Assembly (NCBI GenBank): GCA_021399445.1
Contig: JAJTUQ010000020.1
Span: forward strand, 1 to 64,000
Origin: Xylogone sp. PMI_703
Lineage: Eukaryota; Ascomycota; Leotiomycetes
Direction: 5' to 3'
Length of the DNA: 64,000 bases
In this document: piece by piece, positions 10,653 to 22,459 of the stretch
Numbering within the stretch: position 1 is the first letter of the stretch
Layout: each line of letters begins with the position of its first letter
Notes under the pieces: generated by a model
The model's database searches: none
The model's input: the letters and a program-made list of their open reading frames with translations, nothing else
What the model was told of the DNA's origin: nothing
Translations under genes and position numbers: made by a program

Positions 10653-13600
10653 ATGCGTGCTAGAAAGAAGAGCGCAGCTGAGAAAATAGCAGAGGCTAAA
10701 AAGACGAGAGGTCCGCCGACACTCGAGGACCCCGACGTCAATGATGAATTGGTCCTTCGTCCCCTCCAACCATGCACGGAACGCAATTATGTGAATATGC
10801 AAGAGTTCTGGGATGCGTGAGTTTCCTTTGGCCCAAAACGACCGTGCGGATGGAGGAAGCGGACTAATCTTTCTCTTGAACAGTTACGAAGGGGAGAACC
10901 CCGGAGCCAAACCTTATGTATTATCGACTTCCAAGCATTTCATGAAGACTTGCGTCTCATGTTGGAGAAAAGGTATCAGCGTATGGACTGTTTATCAAAG
11001 ATGGTCCGATTTCATCGCAGGTTGGCAGCGACGGCCCGGGGAGTGCCAGATTTCGTCTCAAGTAACAAAGTCGATTTATAATGTTCGTTTTACAGTCTTA
11101 ATTTAGATAACGTTACTATGTTGTTATTCCAAGGACTGACAATCTTTTCTTTCCAACAGTACATTCTTGGACACCTGAAAGAAACGTACGGTCTCTCGAC
11201 GGAGAGGAGAATCAAGACCTTTCTAACGCCAGCTCACTTCACAATCCTGGTCGAGCACAAATGGCAGAAGGACTGGTACCAACCGGATCACCCAGCCATA
11301 CTTGTAATAGATCATGCATTGGATCTTTCATCCATATATACGTCTAGCCGGCTCAAAGAGTATGTTAACTTACGGTATAAGGTGAGCTTTCCAGATTTTT
11401 GGTCGGAAGTCCAAAAGCACCATAGGCAAGAACTAAACTTGTGGCCGGAAAATAGGATCTTGAGTTCGGAATACTGAGAAATCAGAGAGGAGAGGCAACT
11501 ATTGGTGTAGTACCAACAAGGGATGCGAAGGGGTTTGCAGCTAACCCAAGCAGGAGGTGAGTTCAGCAAAAGAAGGGATTCATCTTCAAGAGTCGCTTAA
11601 CAAGAGGCAGACCTAAACACGGACTCTATGAGGATATCGAGCCATTGTTTGCAAATCCTGTACTGCCATTCTTGGCGATCGCTTTAGCCTTTGATGCATT
11701 TCAAGACTATCATACGCAGGAGAGCATCTTCGACATTCTGCCACCAAGGAGAGGCACCGTAAAAGTTATTAAATTCAGGAAAGACATTCTGGAGGAGTTC
11801 TTTTTCCAGCGCATGGATGGCAAAGGAGCCACAGGCAAGGCAGAACGGGCGGCGTCATACCATCGACGAAAGGTAGAATTGGGTCACAGAGCTGGATACG
11901 AGACAAACATAACTACATTTGCGGCTAGGAGAGAAGCCCAGGTTCGGGTAGAAGGTCAGATTTCTGGGATGATAAGTTCAGCATTTGACACTAAAACTTC
12001 ACAGATGATGGCTACGGAGAGAGCGCCAGGATGATATTCGCTGGGCACAATGACCGCGACGTCTTCCGCCGCTCCTATGCTTCGTCTCTTGCCGTTGATG
12101 GCATGGCGAGCTATTGGAAAAAAAGACGGGATACCGAGCTGATAGAGTCCTTCCGGGGCATGTCACTTCAGTGGCATCCTTCTTTGATCCAATCGTTGCC
12201 AGCAAAAGTGCAGGATGACCTTCGTCGTCAGCCGGACTTCATAGCACTCAGCGAAGAGCTCAAGAGCCTAGGCGAAAAAGTTAAGGACCTCACAACAGAA
12301 AGTGAAATACAATTGACTCAAATGCGGCGAGCGGAACTCATCTCTAAGAGGCGTCAATTGATGTCTGAGGAGCTGACTAAGTGGCAGAGGATCCAGTCTG
12401 ACAAGGAGCTAGAAGACTCCAAACACAACATCGCATCTAAACCAACCCTCTTTAACCGCATCCGTTACCTAGATCCCTTGCGCGATAGGTTAGCATCCTC
12501 ACTCTTTCTCAACGCGACTCTCCGTAGCGAAGATGGCCGCCGCGCACTACACGATATGATAGCGCTATGTACGGAAAAAGTCGAGGTGGCCTACCGCCCA
12601 AGCTCGCAACCTGAAAATGGATGCTGCCCTGTATGTGGCCAGGAAATGGATAGGTTCGTACCCTGATAGCCCCGTAGAGATTAGTATGCATGCTCAGAAT
12701 AATCAGTCGGCTAACGGCGCATGACAGAATCGAAGTCGACAAAAGATGGAGCCACATATTGCGATGTCTCACCGAGTCACTTAACAGCAAACATGGCTTC
12801 GCAGAACTGTGTTTTCAATGTGATCAGTGGGTAACAAGCGCTGATGCGTGGAGTAGTCACTGCCAAAGCCACCTAGATGATGCCGACTCACTCCCGATTC
12901 AGTTCAACCCCATCACGTTCCGCAAAACGCTTGCGACCGTAGGGCAGTGCCCGTTCTGTCTCTTTGATTCCGAGTTACCTTCGGAGATCAGGTTCAAGCA
13001 GTTTCTGTATGCTCAGAGCTGGAAGGCCCACATTAATAAACACTTCGATGATTTAGAGGCAATGATATCAGAAAATGATACCATGACGTATTGCTGTCCT
13101 GACAAACGGTGCGTTTGGTTCTCCGATTCTGTGCAAGGGCTTCGCTATCATTGCAGTGACTGTCATTGCATTGACCTCATTAAATTCACTCCATCTAAGA
13201 GCCATAAAGGAGCGGACGGAGATAATAATACGACGAGCGCTCACGGAGATATTTCAGGCAATCAATCAGGGTTCATATTTATCAACGAGAATAGAGATGC
13301 AGCACGAGTTTCATGCGCGAGTTCCTCTTCCACCGACGAATCGTGCAAAGAAGAACAAAGCCGAAGAAGCAAAACAAGTACCCGCAGATTTTCTGTCGAA
13401 TCTCTATCCATTGCACAAGATGATGGACTTCAAGGAGAGAGCCAGAGGAGTCCGACCTCCTCAACCTCATCCTCAGCGTCGTTATCTGGTTCTACAACGC
13501 TGGCTTTCGAGGATCGATCTCAAGAGGGAACTGACAGTGATTACAGTGAATTTGCTATTCCTGAGACCCCACAGAAGTTGCGAATACAGAGCAAGAGGTC

Positions 13601-14309
13601 TCTACGAAGTTCAACTAAAAAGCAATTCTCATCTAAAGTAGATTTAGAATCTGACGCAGAATCGATAAGTCCAGATGATGGAGCGGGAGTAGAATTGGTG
13701 GATACGACGCTACAAATATCATCACCTTTGCGCAATAATAGCTGTATTCCGAATCACAATACTAACGGAAAGAGGAAGAGGGGACGGCCGAGGAAATTCC
13801 CCATCATATGTTCTAGAGGAATATACACTCCTGGTCCTAGGGATAAGGCTATTTCGCAAAATAGGACACCAAATAATAACGGCAACAAGTCAACCTTATC
13901 TCCAACCCCTAGTGCTCGAAGCACTGGGATGAAGCGGAAAAGAGGGAGACCGAAAAAAACCTGTGTTACATTATCTAGAGAGTTCTATTCTTATCCAACA
14001 ACACTCCGAAGTACTGCCGTATCACTTCAGAATGAGAGTGAGGACGGTGAGTCAGAGAGCGATTCCGACTATACTTCTGTGGAATCAAATCAGCATGGTA
14101 GTTATTGGATTAGTAGAAAGAGAATGAAAGGAAACTTTTGCGATGATACAACTTCTGGAAAGTCACTGAATCAGACGCATTTCGATGAGGTGAAAATGAT
14201 GCCCCAGGTTGTGATTTATCCAAATCTCAGCAAAATCTATGATACAGAACACTCTAAGGACCCGACCGAACTTGTTAATAACGAGGGTAACACTGTGGAG
14301 ATATGTTAA
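10653..14309 (+). CDS. DUF3435-family tyrosine-recombinase-like protein with C2H2 fingers and AT-hooks
   Basis: Six introns join seven exons (10653-10816, 10884-11082, 11160-11381, 11456-11556, 11605-11954, 12005-12653, 12728-14309) into an uninterrupted frame of 1088 aa. The joined frame gives a continuous DUF3435 domain (about residues 35-560). Tyrosine-recombinase-like residues are visible: R185 in TSSRLKEY, R337 in TFAARREA, H360 and candidate nucleophile Y370 in AGHNDRDVFRRSY. Three C2H2-like fingers follow at about 565-700, then a Ser-rich acidic tail with two AT-hooks, KRKRGRPRK (about 908) and KRKRGRPKK (about 961). Intron 4 (11557-11604, 48 nt, GTGAGT donor) is needed to skip TGA at 11558. 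Two donors are the unusual GTTCGT. DUF3435 is the domain of Starship captain recombinases, but many DUF3435 proteins are not captains. Splice sites are my inference; the family call is from remembered family features. Confidence 0.78.
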
Positions 14310-15176
14310 GCTTGCACGGTCCAAAGTACTGATCCTTGAAATATGTTAGAAGGGCTGTGTATAATAACCTACAAGAGCCAAAGGAGGATGTAATTCCTCC
14401 GTAGTGTGGTATGCAGTTCACAAAGCTAAAGCTAGTTTCGCTGCTGTCAATAATTTGAGAGAGCGGAGTAGAGGAATTAAGGGATTCTGTGGAGAACACT
14501 GGTAGAGAACGGCCTGGCTATTTTTCTCACTCAAAGGACTACTGCTTAATGCAAGCTATGCACAGGTTTGCTTTTGACATGGTGGATAGGGGGCAATGGT
14601 ACCGCGGCATGTATGCGGGCATATCCAGGACATTGAGGATCTCTTGCGCAAGGATTTTAGTCTCGTGAGCCTTATTATGTCACGCAAGATAAGTACATGA
14701 GAATAGGACAAGATATTTGATTAGAGAAATATGATAAGATAGTAGAAGTAACTATTAGATCAGGAGAGTACAGTAGCTCAATTCAAGTACAATATTGCAA
14801 TACGCATGTGATAGAATGGCCACCTGGAATATCTATTGGAATTCCCTGATTGAGTAATCTCTACCGGTGCCGTATTAAATGTAGTGCCAGGTCATTGCTC
14901 GTTGAGAACGCCCTTTCTAAGTTATATGCTTTCAGTACAAATCTAGTAGAACTAATCTAATTTTTGGTACATGTACAGTAGAACTAATCTAGTAGAACTA
15001 GTCCGTTACAGGAAGTCATAGATTGCAATGAGAACGGTTGGGAAAGAGAATTCTAGCTGCCTAAATAGTCTTAGTCTTGACAAAGATGAAATGTTTTTCA
15101 CGATCAGATAAAAAGTCAATAGCCTTCCCCATCCATTAACGCGTATTTAAGCCATTTATTGCTCATCGAAATCTGC
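14310..15176. other. Intergenic, no gene recognised
   Basis: No convincing ORF or RNA. A short direct repeat, GTAGAACTAATCTA, occurs twice near 14945-14990. Confidence 0.5.
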
Positions 15177-15193
15177 TCAGTGCGCCTGGAATA

Positions 15194-15442
15194 TCATATC
15201 TGGTAGGTGGGCGCGGAGAGGAAGCGGGTCCACGAATCTACCTCGCTCGTTTCTGAATTCTCATCCGTTTCTGAATCCTCGTCCATTTCTGGATGCTCAT
15301 TCATTTCTGGATTCTCGTTCATTTCTGCATCATATTTCTCGTCTTCCACTTGAGCAGCCACCTTTGGCTCATTGTAGCACTTACCGAGTGGGAAACTCGA
15401 TAACCGTAAACGGTATCCGACGCGCAGAGCCCATAAACTCAC
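15194..15442 (-). CDS. Hypothetical acidic repeat ORF (fragment)
   Basis: An 82-aa open frame whose C-terminal half is built of an 18-nt tandem repeat coding E-M-N-E-x-P / E-T-D-E-x-S units, four to five copies. The corresponding part of the other duplication arm (37212-37454) keeps only about two units. The first codon is not a clear ATG start for a stand-alone protein, so this is more likely an exon or remnant. No family recognised. Function unknown. Confidence 0.3.
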   Translation of the reverse strand: MSLWALRVGYRLRLSSFPLGKCYNEPKVAAQVEDEKYDAEMNENPEMNEHPEMDEDSETDENSETSEVDSWTRFLSAPTYQI

Positions 15443-16446
15443 GAACGAGTTCCAATAGGTACATACAATTAAAACTTCGCCTCTGTAAGATTAGTCTTTG
15501 TTTGACAACCCCTCTTTTGCGCCACCAACAAATGATTGTAAGTGACGTAATCTTGTTGGCCGCATAGAATGAAGTCATACCACCCGCGACCTCCGCACGG
15601 TAGTCGTACTTTTTTATTCACATATCTCAAATTGTGGACTTACCCACGTGGCATAGACCCCAGAATAGAACGCCTACCCACGGCAATAAAGCTTAGTCAA
15701 GGAGAAATTATACAGTTACTGCTTTTTACGCAACACTTCCACTATTACCCCTCACGGCTTCAGAAACTCTTCTTGGATCTCCTCCTTACAAGCTGGCCCT
15801 TCACCTTTTACTAGTAGCACTTGATTGGTCTAAGATATGCCACCTTGGATTTCAAATAACCGTGTAATCCAAATTATCGAGGTGTGTCAATACTGTATTG
15901 TCATCATGCGGGCAGTACAAATGTACGGCACAGGTGGCACGGGTAGCATAGAATATAGTATGGAAGGTGAGCCAAGATTTGTTTAAAATCAAAGTTATAT
16001 TAACTTAGTTACAGTACACATTACTAACAGTATTCGCATAAATGGCCCTCTGACGACCAATGAACACCAGTAGAAAAATACTTTCGTATGAGTTGCGCAA
16101 CTGCTATCTCTAATACTAACTTTTCCGACCCCAGATAGAAGTGTAGACCAGAAACACAAAATGACTCATATATCTTGTAGAGCGCCTTTGAGGCGTTCGT
16201 AGAATGAGATGAACCCAAAGGAAAGGATATGACAAATTATAAAATCTCGTGATAGATCGATCCGGGGGTGACTAAATCATAAATACAGCCTATACTAAAC
16301 TCTAAGAACTCATCACCTTGGTACTGTTGACCTACTTTGATCACGCTCCATAGCTGTAACATATGCTCTGCTCATTGTTCACCCATCGGCTAAATTGGAT
16401 GATAGTAGGTCTGGTTGCTCATCTTGGTATCAGCATTTCAATAGGG

Positions 16447-17118
16447 TTATGATTGCCTCGTACTTGTTAAATTGTAATCGCTAAATTCTTCCATGTATTC
16501 ATTTCCATTCTGAGACGCTAACTGAGGAGAGGAATTTGATACATGTGGGCGAGACATGGGAGCTGGCGCCTGAATATTTTGCTGAACCGAGCTAGGCTTG
16601 GTGGAATTTGTGAGTGCTTCGAGCAACCAGACTAATTTGTTGATGATGTCTTTGGTAGCTTGTATTTCTGTCGTTGTCTTTCTGTAGATAGATTAGGTAG
16701 ATGTTAGGCAGCTTGTAGAATTGGAAAGTTAAAATACCTTGATGATGCTTCTCGTCTTTCATCTATCTCTTTTTGACTGGGGCGTATGTATTAGAAATGA
16801 TCAAATGAGCTAACCACAGCTGTCTTACTGGACGAGGACTTGATCCAATTTCGCCAGGACTGTTTCGAACCCTTGGTGTAGAGTTTGAGCTCGAGTTCTC
16901 GAGTTTGTAGGCTGGGTGATATTGTGAAATCGGGGATGAATTGAATGCTGTTGCGAATGTCGAGAGGGAGGCCGGGGATAGAAAGTGTCTACAGACTGAG
17001 GCTGAGGCTGTTGGTTTAAGTTAGTCGCTTCCGGTTGACTATGCCCGCTATCTATCTCTTTGTAAGCTCGTGCTATGGCCAATATTAGGTCAGGATCCAG
17101 CTGTAGGGAATTAGCCAT
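16447..17118 (-). CDS. Small Q-rich hypothetical protein, three exons (paralogue of 35618-36246)
   Basis: ATG at 17118. Exons 17118-16829, 16776-16738 and 16681-16447 join to 187 codons plus stop in frame. The N-terminal helix contains LQLDPDLILAIARAYKEIDS, a Q/P/H-rich middle follows, then a predicted helical end with EIQATKDIINKLVWLLEAL. The tiny 39-nt middle exon and both intron positions are shared with the copies at 35618-36246 and 21559-22240, which supports a real gene family. It is divergent from the BAH gene at 17724 with about 600 bp between starts. No known domain; function unknown. Confidence 0.6.
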
Positions 17119-17723
17119 AATGAGGTCAGTGGATATATTTTCTCGTCTCTATAACCATCGTGGAAGACAGTTGGTTATTGTGTCCATAATTTTATACGAA
17201 TTTTAATTATCTCAAAGTGTAACCTTAATGACCATTTTTGGTTGAGAGTAGTAACTGGCGGACCCCCAGCCGCCGATTTCAGGGCAGTCGGAGACACTAG
17301 CCAGAAACAGCTCAGAGAAAGCAATAATTTAGAGTTCATCGGTAGAATTTAATAATATGGCGCCCATGGGAAAAAATGGCTGAGCAAGACGGATTATGGC
17401 CTAGCGTAGTACAGAAATACCCCCCAGAGGGATTCCTTCTATTGTCGTGCTACCAGTGGTGCAACTGTAGGTGTGTTAAGTTGTTAGACATGAAATTCCG
17501 TACATACTTCTTGGTGTGCCCTATGTACTGGCTACACATTCACTGTATGACTGTTCCGAAAAAGGAGTCAAGTATGGCCCTTAAATGGCCCACAAACAGC
17601 ATTAGCATGCATCAAACCTCATTTTGGACTATATATTCAGTATAAATTATTTAAGTTATATGCTATTCATCTAATCGTATCAGAATTCATGCTCCCTCGT
17701 CTCCGGTTTGACGTCATCGAAAC

Positions 17724-18653
17724 ATGGCACCTAAGCATACCCTCCGAAGCACCTATCTCAATAGTGAGACTTCCACGAAACGACGGAAGCACTCTACAAC
17801 TAATACATCAGATGTCGAAGAAGTTCACTTCACAATTAAATATCTTGCAAACAGCAGCAACCGAAAGCTATCAAAGGAGAAACAACAGCTGATTAACCAT
17901 GCAGAGTTCCAGGTCTCACCCTTCGTAACGAAGGGCAATAAAGGTGACCTAGATCAATTCTTTACTGTTGTACCAATACTGGCATGGTCATCCATGAAGA
18001 CATACGCAAATTTCATTAGTAAGTAGAGTTAACGCGGCATCTCATTAGTTAAAATATACTGCTTGCATGCGCTAATATGATGCGGTAGTGCGAGGAAAAC
18101 TTTACACGAAAAACGATTTCGTGTATGTAAAGGGAGAAGGAGCTTCTCCCGAGCATGAAGAGGAGCACGGGCATGAATCTTTGTGGGTCGCCAGAATGCT
18201 GCAGATCAGGGCAAAAGACCCGCAACACGTTTATGCGCTTGTGAGCATCCGGCTTTTAGGATTCTGCTATACATACTGATCTTTTAGGTTGCTTGGATGT
18301 TCTGGAAGCATCAGCTCCCGTATAAGGAGTCAAAACAAGCCAATGTATCCGATCTAAAGATGACGACATATTATGGTAATAACGAGCTTATTGCATCAAA
18401 CTACATGGATGTTCTTGATGTTTTGTCCATTGAAGACAAGGCCGAAGTTAATGATTGGCTCGAAGAAAGCAACGAGGAACACCAGCTTTCAGAACTTTAT
18501 TGGCGTTAGACTCTTAATAGAAAGACTAAACAGCTCTCAGTAAGGTTAGGCTTCTAATCGAAGGCCTATGTTGCTAACTTCTGTTCTAGCAAATTAAAAC
18601 GCATTGCATTTGCAATGGTTACTATAACCCAGACTTCCTAATTACAAGTTAAT
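17724..18653 (+). pseudogene. Truncated BAH-PHD gene, left copy
   Basis: ATG at 17724. Exons 17724-18018, 18089-18240 and 18288-18506 reproduce the first three exons of the intact copy at 33717-35041. TAG at 18507-18509 stands where the other copy has CAG, a single CpA-to-TpA change. The PHD exon after the next intron begins (THCICNG) but homology stops at about 18640 and the frame ends within four codons. The second-half zinc ligands are absent and one His is Tyr. It could at most encode a BAH-only protein of 222 aa. Confidence 0.75.
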
Positions 18654-19409
18654 CATCAGACTTCTGAAGAAACGGAAGATCATAGCCATTAGTGACAATG
18701 TGTAAAAAATAAACTTGTAACAACGGATCATATGTTGCTGTGGGGCGATGTAAGGAACATTGAATCCTAAATGCAGCATGCCGGATGATAGAACACCTGG
18801 ATATGGTTCTATAAGTATAGGTATATGGGTCAGGATACTCGGGTCAGAATGTTGTGGGTGGCACACGGTCTCCAAGAGCGTTTGGATTTAAGCTTCCTCT
18901 ATGCGGCAGCTTCCAATGAAAGAAAGCGATGTATACACGGAGTAGGGAGACGAAACGCGACCGCGTAGACCTTAACAGTCATTCAACTTTGATTGGTATA
19001 GACGTTGAGAGATTCTAGCTAATCGTAGGGAAATGAGGCAAGAGAAGCTGATCCAAGCTAGCGGGCCAGGCGGGTTGGTTGTTCCACGGGCATCGTGAAA
19101 TTCACTCCCAGCCACATAGTTACAATAACTAGCGCAGTAATATTTCTGGAGCAAAAATATATTCACATAGTCAATAGTTATTTCACTCTCCACCCCTCTT
19201 TCCGCAACTAACAAAGCCCACGTGCAAAACATAAATAAGTTCGAGTCCGACAATAAAACGATTCCGTCTCCTTAACTGCTAATGTGACTATCGCTGTATA
19301 GTAGAGCCAGTACTTCCAGAGTAGAATTCTAAGATATTTGCTATAAACCCCGTTCAATCTACCCTATCCTTCGCCGCTGATTCCAAACTCTACCTGCAAT
19401 TTGCCGCCA
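18654..19409. other. Intergenic, no supported gene
   Basis: Begins right at the duplication breakpoint. Minus-strand ORFs here (for example 18972-19253) lack family features or conserved structure. Nothing else recognised. Confidence 0.45.
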
Positions 19410-19721
19410 TTAATGTTTGGCGGACTGAATGCGCATCTTCTGCAAAGTAACGAATCTGATATACCCAAGAACTTCACCGATAAACCATAGCAGGAGTTCA
19501 CAAACTCTATTTTGCAAATCGGAAGCGACGTCTTTTGCCGCAAATCTAACCAATGCGGATAAAAGTATTATGCCTGCAATGACTATGGAAAACAACCCGT
19601 ATTGCAGAAAGCGAAGCGTTGTGCTTATCGAGAACAATAGGATTGAGAATCCAAAAACTTTAAGTAGAGAAGAGTGAGTTAGCAAAGCCCACCGACTGGA
19701 AGACCCCTTAGAGGCAGACAT
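19410..19721 (-). CDS. Small predicted membrane protein
   Basis: ATG at 19721 gives 103 aa starting MSASKGSSSRW. Two closely spaced hydrophobic segments are obvious, around residues 18-38 (VFGFSILLFSI) and 40-62 (GLFSIVIAGIILLSALVRF), with a third weaker one near 78-95 (LLLWFIGEVLGYI). The C-terminus is basic. No family recognised. An integral membrane role is inferred from composition only. It might be a 3' remnant of a larger protein. Confidence 0.4.
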   Translation of the reverse strand: MSASKGSSSRWALLTHSSLLKVFGFSILLFSISTTLRFLQYGLFSIVIAGIILLSALVRFAAKDVASDLQNRVCELLLWFIGEVLGYIRFVTLQKMRIQSAKH

Positions 19722-20900
19722 TTCCGTTTCAATAGAATACGCAAACAATCAGCAAACACAGACGTGGAGAACTTTATTTAGTATTACACACAAACTTGTT
19801 GTTTCTAAAAATTGTGCGCGTTCTCAATTAGATGGTGTTGGGATCGGAATCCGAATTCGGATTCCGTGGCCTAATTGGGGTATGTCGGACTCCGAAAGTG
19901 GAGCCAAATAGTGGTTATGCGGCCATACTTGCCACCATACAGTTAGTTCTTTAGTTCAATTCAATTCTATTCAGTACTCTATGCTATATTGCTATTCCCC
20001 ATAACCCCTCAACAGATGGCGTCTTATTCTAGAGATCGTTGGCGTGCTTGAGCTATTGGTGCGAAATCTGTCGCTTTTTTCTTGCATTATTTGGCTTAGT
20101 ATTCGCACAAAAAGTTCTGGAGCCGGAGGCCCGGGCGCAGTCAACCGCAAAATCGACTTCTGTAAAACATTCAACGGTTTTATTATGGTCCCTCCCCTGA
20201 TTAAAGCGAAATGCTCCACTTTAGATGCCTTACGGAGTATGTTTGCCACTCTCCCGTAGACACCGTCTTCCAAGTACGGCAATGTTGTTGTCAAGATCGA
20301 ATTCTATAGAAGATTCTGCCGATATTTGATGAAGTTTATTGGTTACAGACTGCAGAGGTCTGTGAGTTCATCTCAGGCATCTCAAGTAGAGCATTTCGCT
20401 CGAATCGGGGGAAGGACCGTATTTTACCGGATGATTGGATTGAGTAAAAACACGACCCTGACAATCAACTGATAGATGACATTTTTGGATTGAAGAAAGG
20501 TTTGGAAACGTCTATCGAAGAAGACGCAAAAGGATGCAAAATACTACAAGGTTATAGTGATGGACCAGAATAGATAACAACAATCTTTAAATTGAACTAC
20601 TTGTCATGAAGTCCGAAAATGCTATAATTACAATAGTTCCTAGAATCCGTCGAATTCTCGGAATGTTAATCCATCCATCAATACACTTGTTTACAAGACG
20701 CCTGCTAGTGTGGGAGTGCTATCGGGATGTAAGGTTGGCACGTATTGTAGCGATGTCTTAGGCTTATAGCTCTATATCACGTATATTTGATCAAGATGAA
20801 GCGGAGAAGCGTGAGAAGCTCAGAGGTGATGACACTCGTGATGGTGGGAATTACTTCGGGCCGATGCGGATGGATTTGACACTTGACAATGTGGTCACAT
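19722..20900. other. Intergenic; one weak minus-strand ORF without ATG
   Basis: A 100-aa minus-strand frame (19992-20294) begins at TTG and has no ATG until late, so I do not call it a gene. A CGGATTCC/GGAATCCG mirror (around 19843-19870) forms a small inverted repeat. Otherwise nothing recognised. Confidence 0.4.
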
Positions 20901-21272
20901 CCCACCGCATTATTCCCTGATGAAAACTGAAAGCGGATTCTCATTGGCGCGTCATTTGCAGAATTAACTAATATGTCTAGGTTTGAGGGCTTTCGATACT
21001 GGATACGCACCCTTGACTGGAGCCAAGATTCCAAGTTACTGGCTGGAGGAAGTGGGATGAGGGACCTTCGTGTGATTGATCCACTCACTAGAGAGGAGAA
21101 GGTGAGGTGGAGCATGTTCTTCGAGAATTACATGGCAGGAATTTTTCTAGAGGTCTTCACAGTCAAATTCATAGATGGGGGAATGAAGCTGGCGTTTCGT
21201 ACCACTGAAGGCTCGACAGAAATCTACGATATTGTCTCGAATTCCAAGCAACGATTTACAAGAAGGCCGTAG
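20900..21272 (+). pseudogene. WD40-repeat fragment
   Basis: The frame ending at TAG 21270-21272 reads WIRTLDWSQDSKLLAGGSG and later FTVKFIDGGMKLAFRTTEGS and IYDIVS, which are the S/D-x-L-A-S/G-G and I-x-D/W strands of WD40 blades. Only about two blades are present. An ATG at 20973 opens 99 aa, and in-frame homologous-looking sequence extends upstream to a stop near 20925. WD40 propellers normally need about seven blades, so this is most likely the 3' remnant of a larger gene, perhaps an NLR-like or scaffold protein. Confidence 0.5.
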
Positions 21273-21558
21273 TAATCTAGGTGACTGATGATTGGTCCGC
21301 GCGAATAGTATTTTAGGCTAACTGCTTTTTGCTATATTCTACATGATACAGTAAATATCGTTTTACCCAAATCCCACTTCACCTATCATCGGTAAAGAAC
21401 TGATCCATGTTATTATAATCATTGAGCTCTTCCTCAAAGGTGTTCGAATTCTGTGGTCCAAGTTCGTTAAATGACTTGGGATGGCCGGGATGAGGGGGCT
21501 CGGGCCGCTGGTGATAATTATTCGCAGGTTGGGATGTGACTCGATCTAGAACAGCTCC

Positions 21559-22240
21559 TCACTTCGTGTTTGTCTTCACCGATCCTTGGTTAATATCAAC
21601 CAAAAGGGCTCCAAGTATACCCTTTCCCCAAGTCCCAAACTTTTCAATAATGTCCTTCATTGCTTGTATTTCTGTCGAGGTTGTTCTTTTTGTGGAGATG
21701 TTAGCTAGACCTCTTCTAGTTAGAAATGGATATACCTTGAAAACTCCTCATTCCTCCCGTCCAGTTGCTGAGCACTTCGTCCACAGTTAGATTTTGCTGA
21801 TAGTCGGCTAAGGTGTCTCACCAACTCAAGACTTGGCCTAGCTCCAACGCAATGCGATCTAGGTTTGTAGAAACTTGACCAATGAGTCCTCGCAAGGATT
21901 CGTATTCTTTCGTTTGTTTCCACAAATCAGTTCGTAGAGCAATCCGATCGTGATATAATTTTGAGCATACTTGGTCAAGTTTCAAGCAGATTTGGTCAAT
22001 CCCCCGTGCATGAAGTCTTGAAACAAGGTGTCGAGGAGAGATATTTGAGCGTGACTGATGCCTTGGTGGATGTTGAACCTCATGAGGGGGTTGAAGTTCC
22101 TCAGCAAATACGGTCTGCTGTTGTTGCCGATTCGGGTGATGCGTCTCAAGTTGGCTAGCTGGAGCTGGAGCTCCAAAATCCTGCAGAGCTTGTAAAATAG
22201 CAGCGGTGAGCTGTGGATTTGCCTGGTTCTCTGCAGACAT
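21559..22240 (-). CDS. Q-rich hypothetical protein, diverged third paralogue
   Basis: ATG at 22240. Exons 22240-21822, 21777-21736 and 21685-21559 join to exactly 195 codons plus stop. The N-terminus has LTAAILQALQDFG; the middle is Q/H/P-rich; the centre carries leucine-spaced helices (LDQVCSKLYHDRIAL, LDRIALELGQVL) likely to form coiled coil. The last exon has TEIQAMKDIIEKF, matching TEIQATKDIINKL of the other two paralogues. The same three-exon layout with a tiny middle exon confirms kinship despite low identity. Function unknown. Confidence 0.6.
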
Positions 22241-22459
22241 AGTGAATTCGAATCCCTGTATTCTTCTATTTTGGGAAATTGTGCATAACTTTTATCCAAG
22301 CTTAGACTACCATGGAAGAGAGAAATCTCCTCTTGACCCTGCCCAGGTATCTAGGTGTCTCTATTGTAGACTCTTATCTCACCTACTTCCAAATTTGGTT
22401 ATAGAACATATAAATCTCTTTACCATATCCTATTGCTGGTCTAACGCTAGAAGTTAGTA

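Larger units (their letters stand above)
15177..18640 (+). repeat. Left arm of a large inverted duplication (partner 34118-37505)
   Basis: The segment matches the reverse complement of 34118-37505 along its whole length with short indels. Matching landmarks: the acidic-repeat ORF (15194-15442 with 37212-37454), the Q-rich gene (16447-17118 with 35618-36246) and the BAH gene (17724-18640 with 34118-35041). Similarity ends inside the PHD exon on the right (about 18640) and just past AGATATGATATTCC on the left (about 15177). Several differences are CpA to TpA. Confidence 0.9.

Noticed and set aside
13156..13641. 161-aa second-frame ORF within the DUF3435 gene
   Set aside because: Lies wholly inside exon 7 in another frame; the main frame has fingers and AT-hooks.
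19992..20294. 100-aa minus-strand ORF
   Set aside because: Begins at TTG with no usable ATG and no recognisable family.
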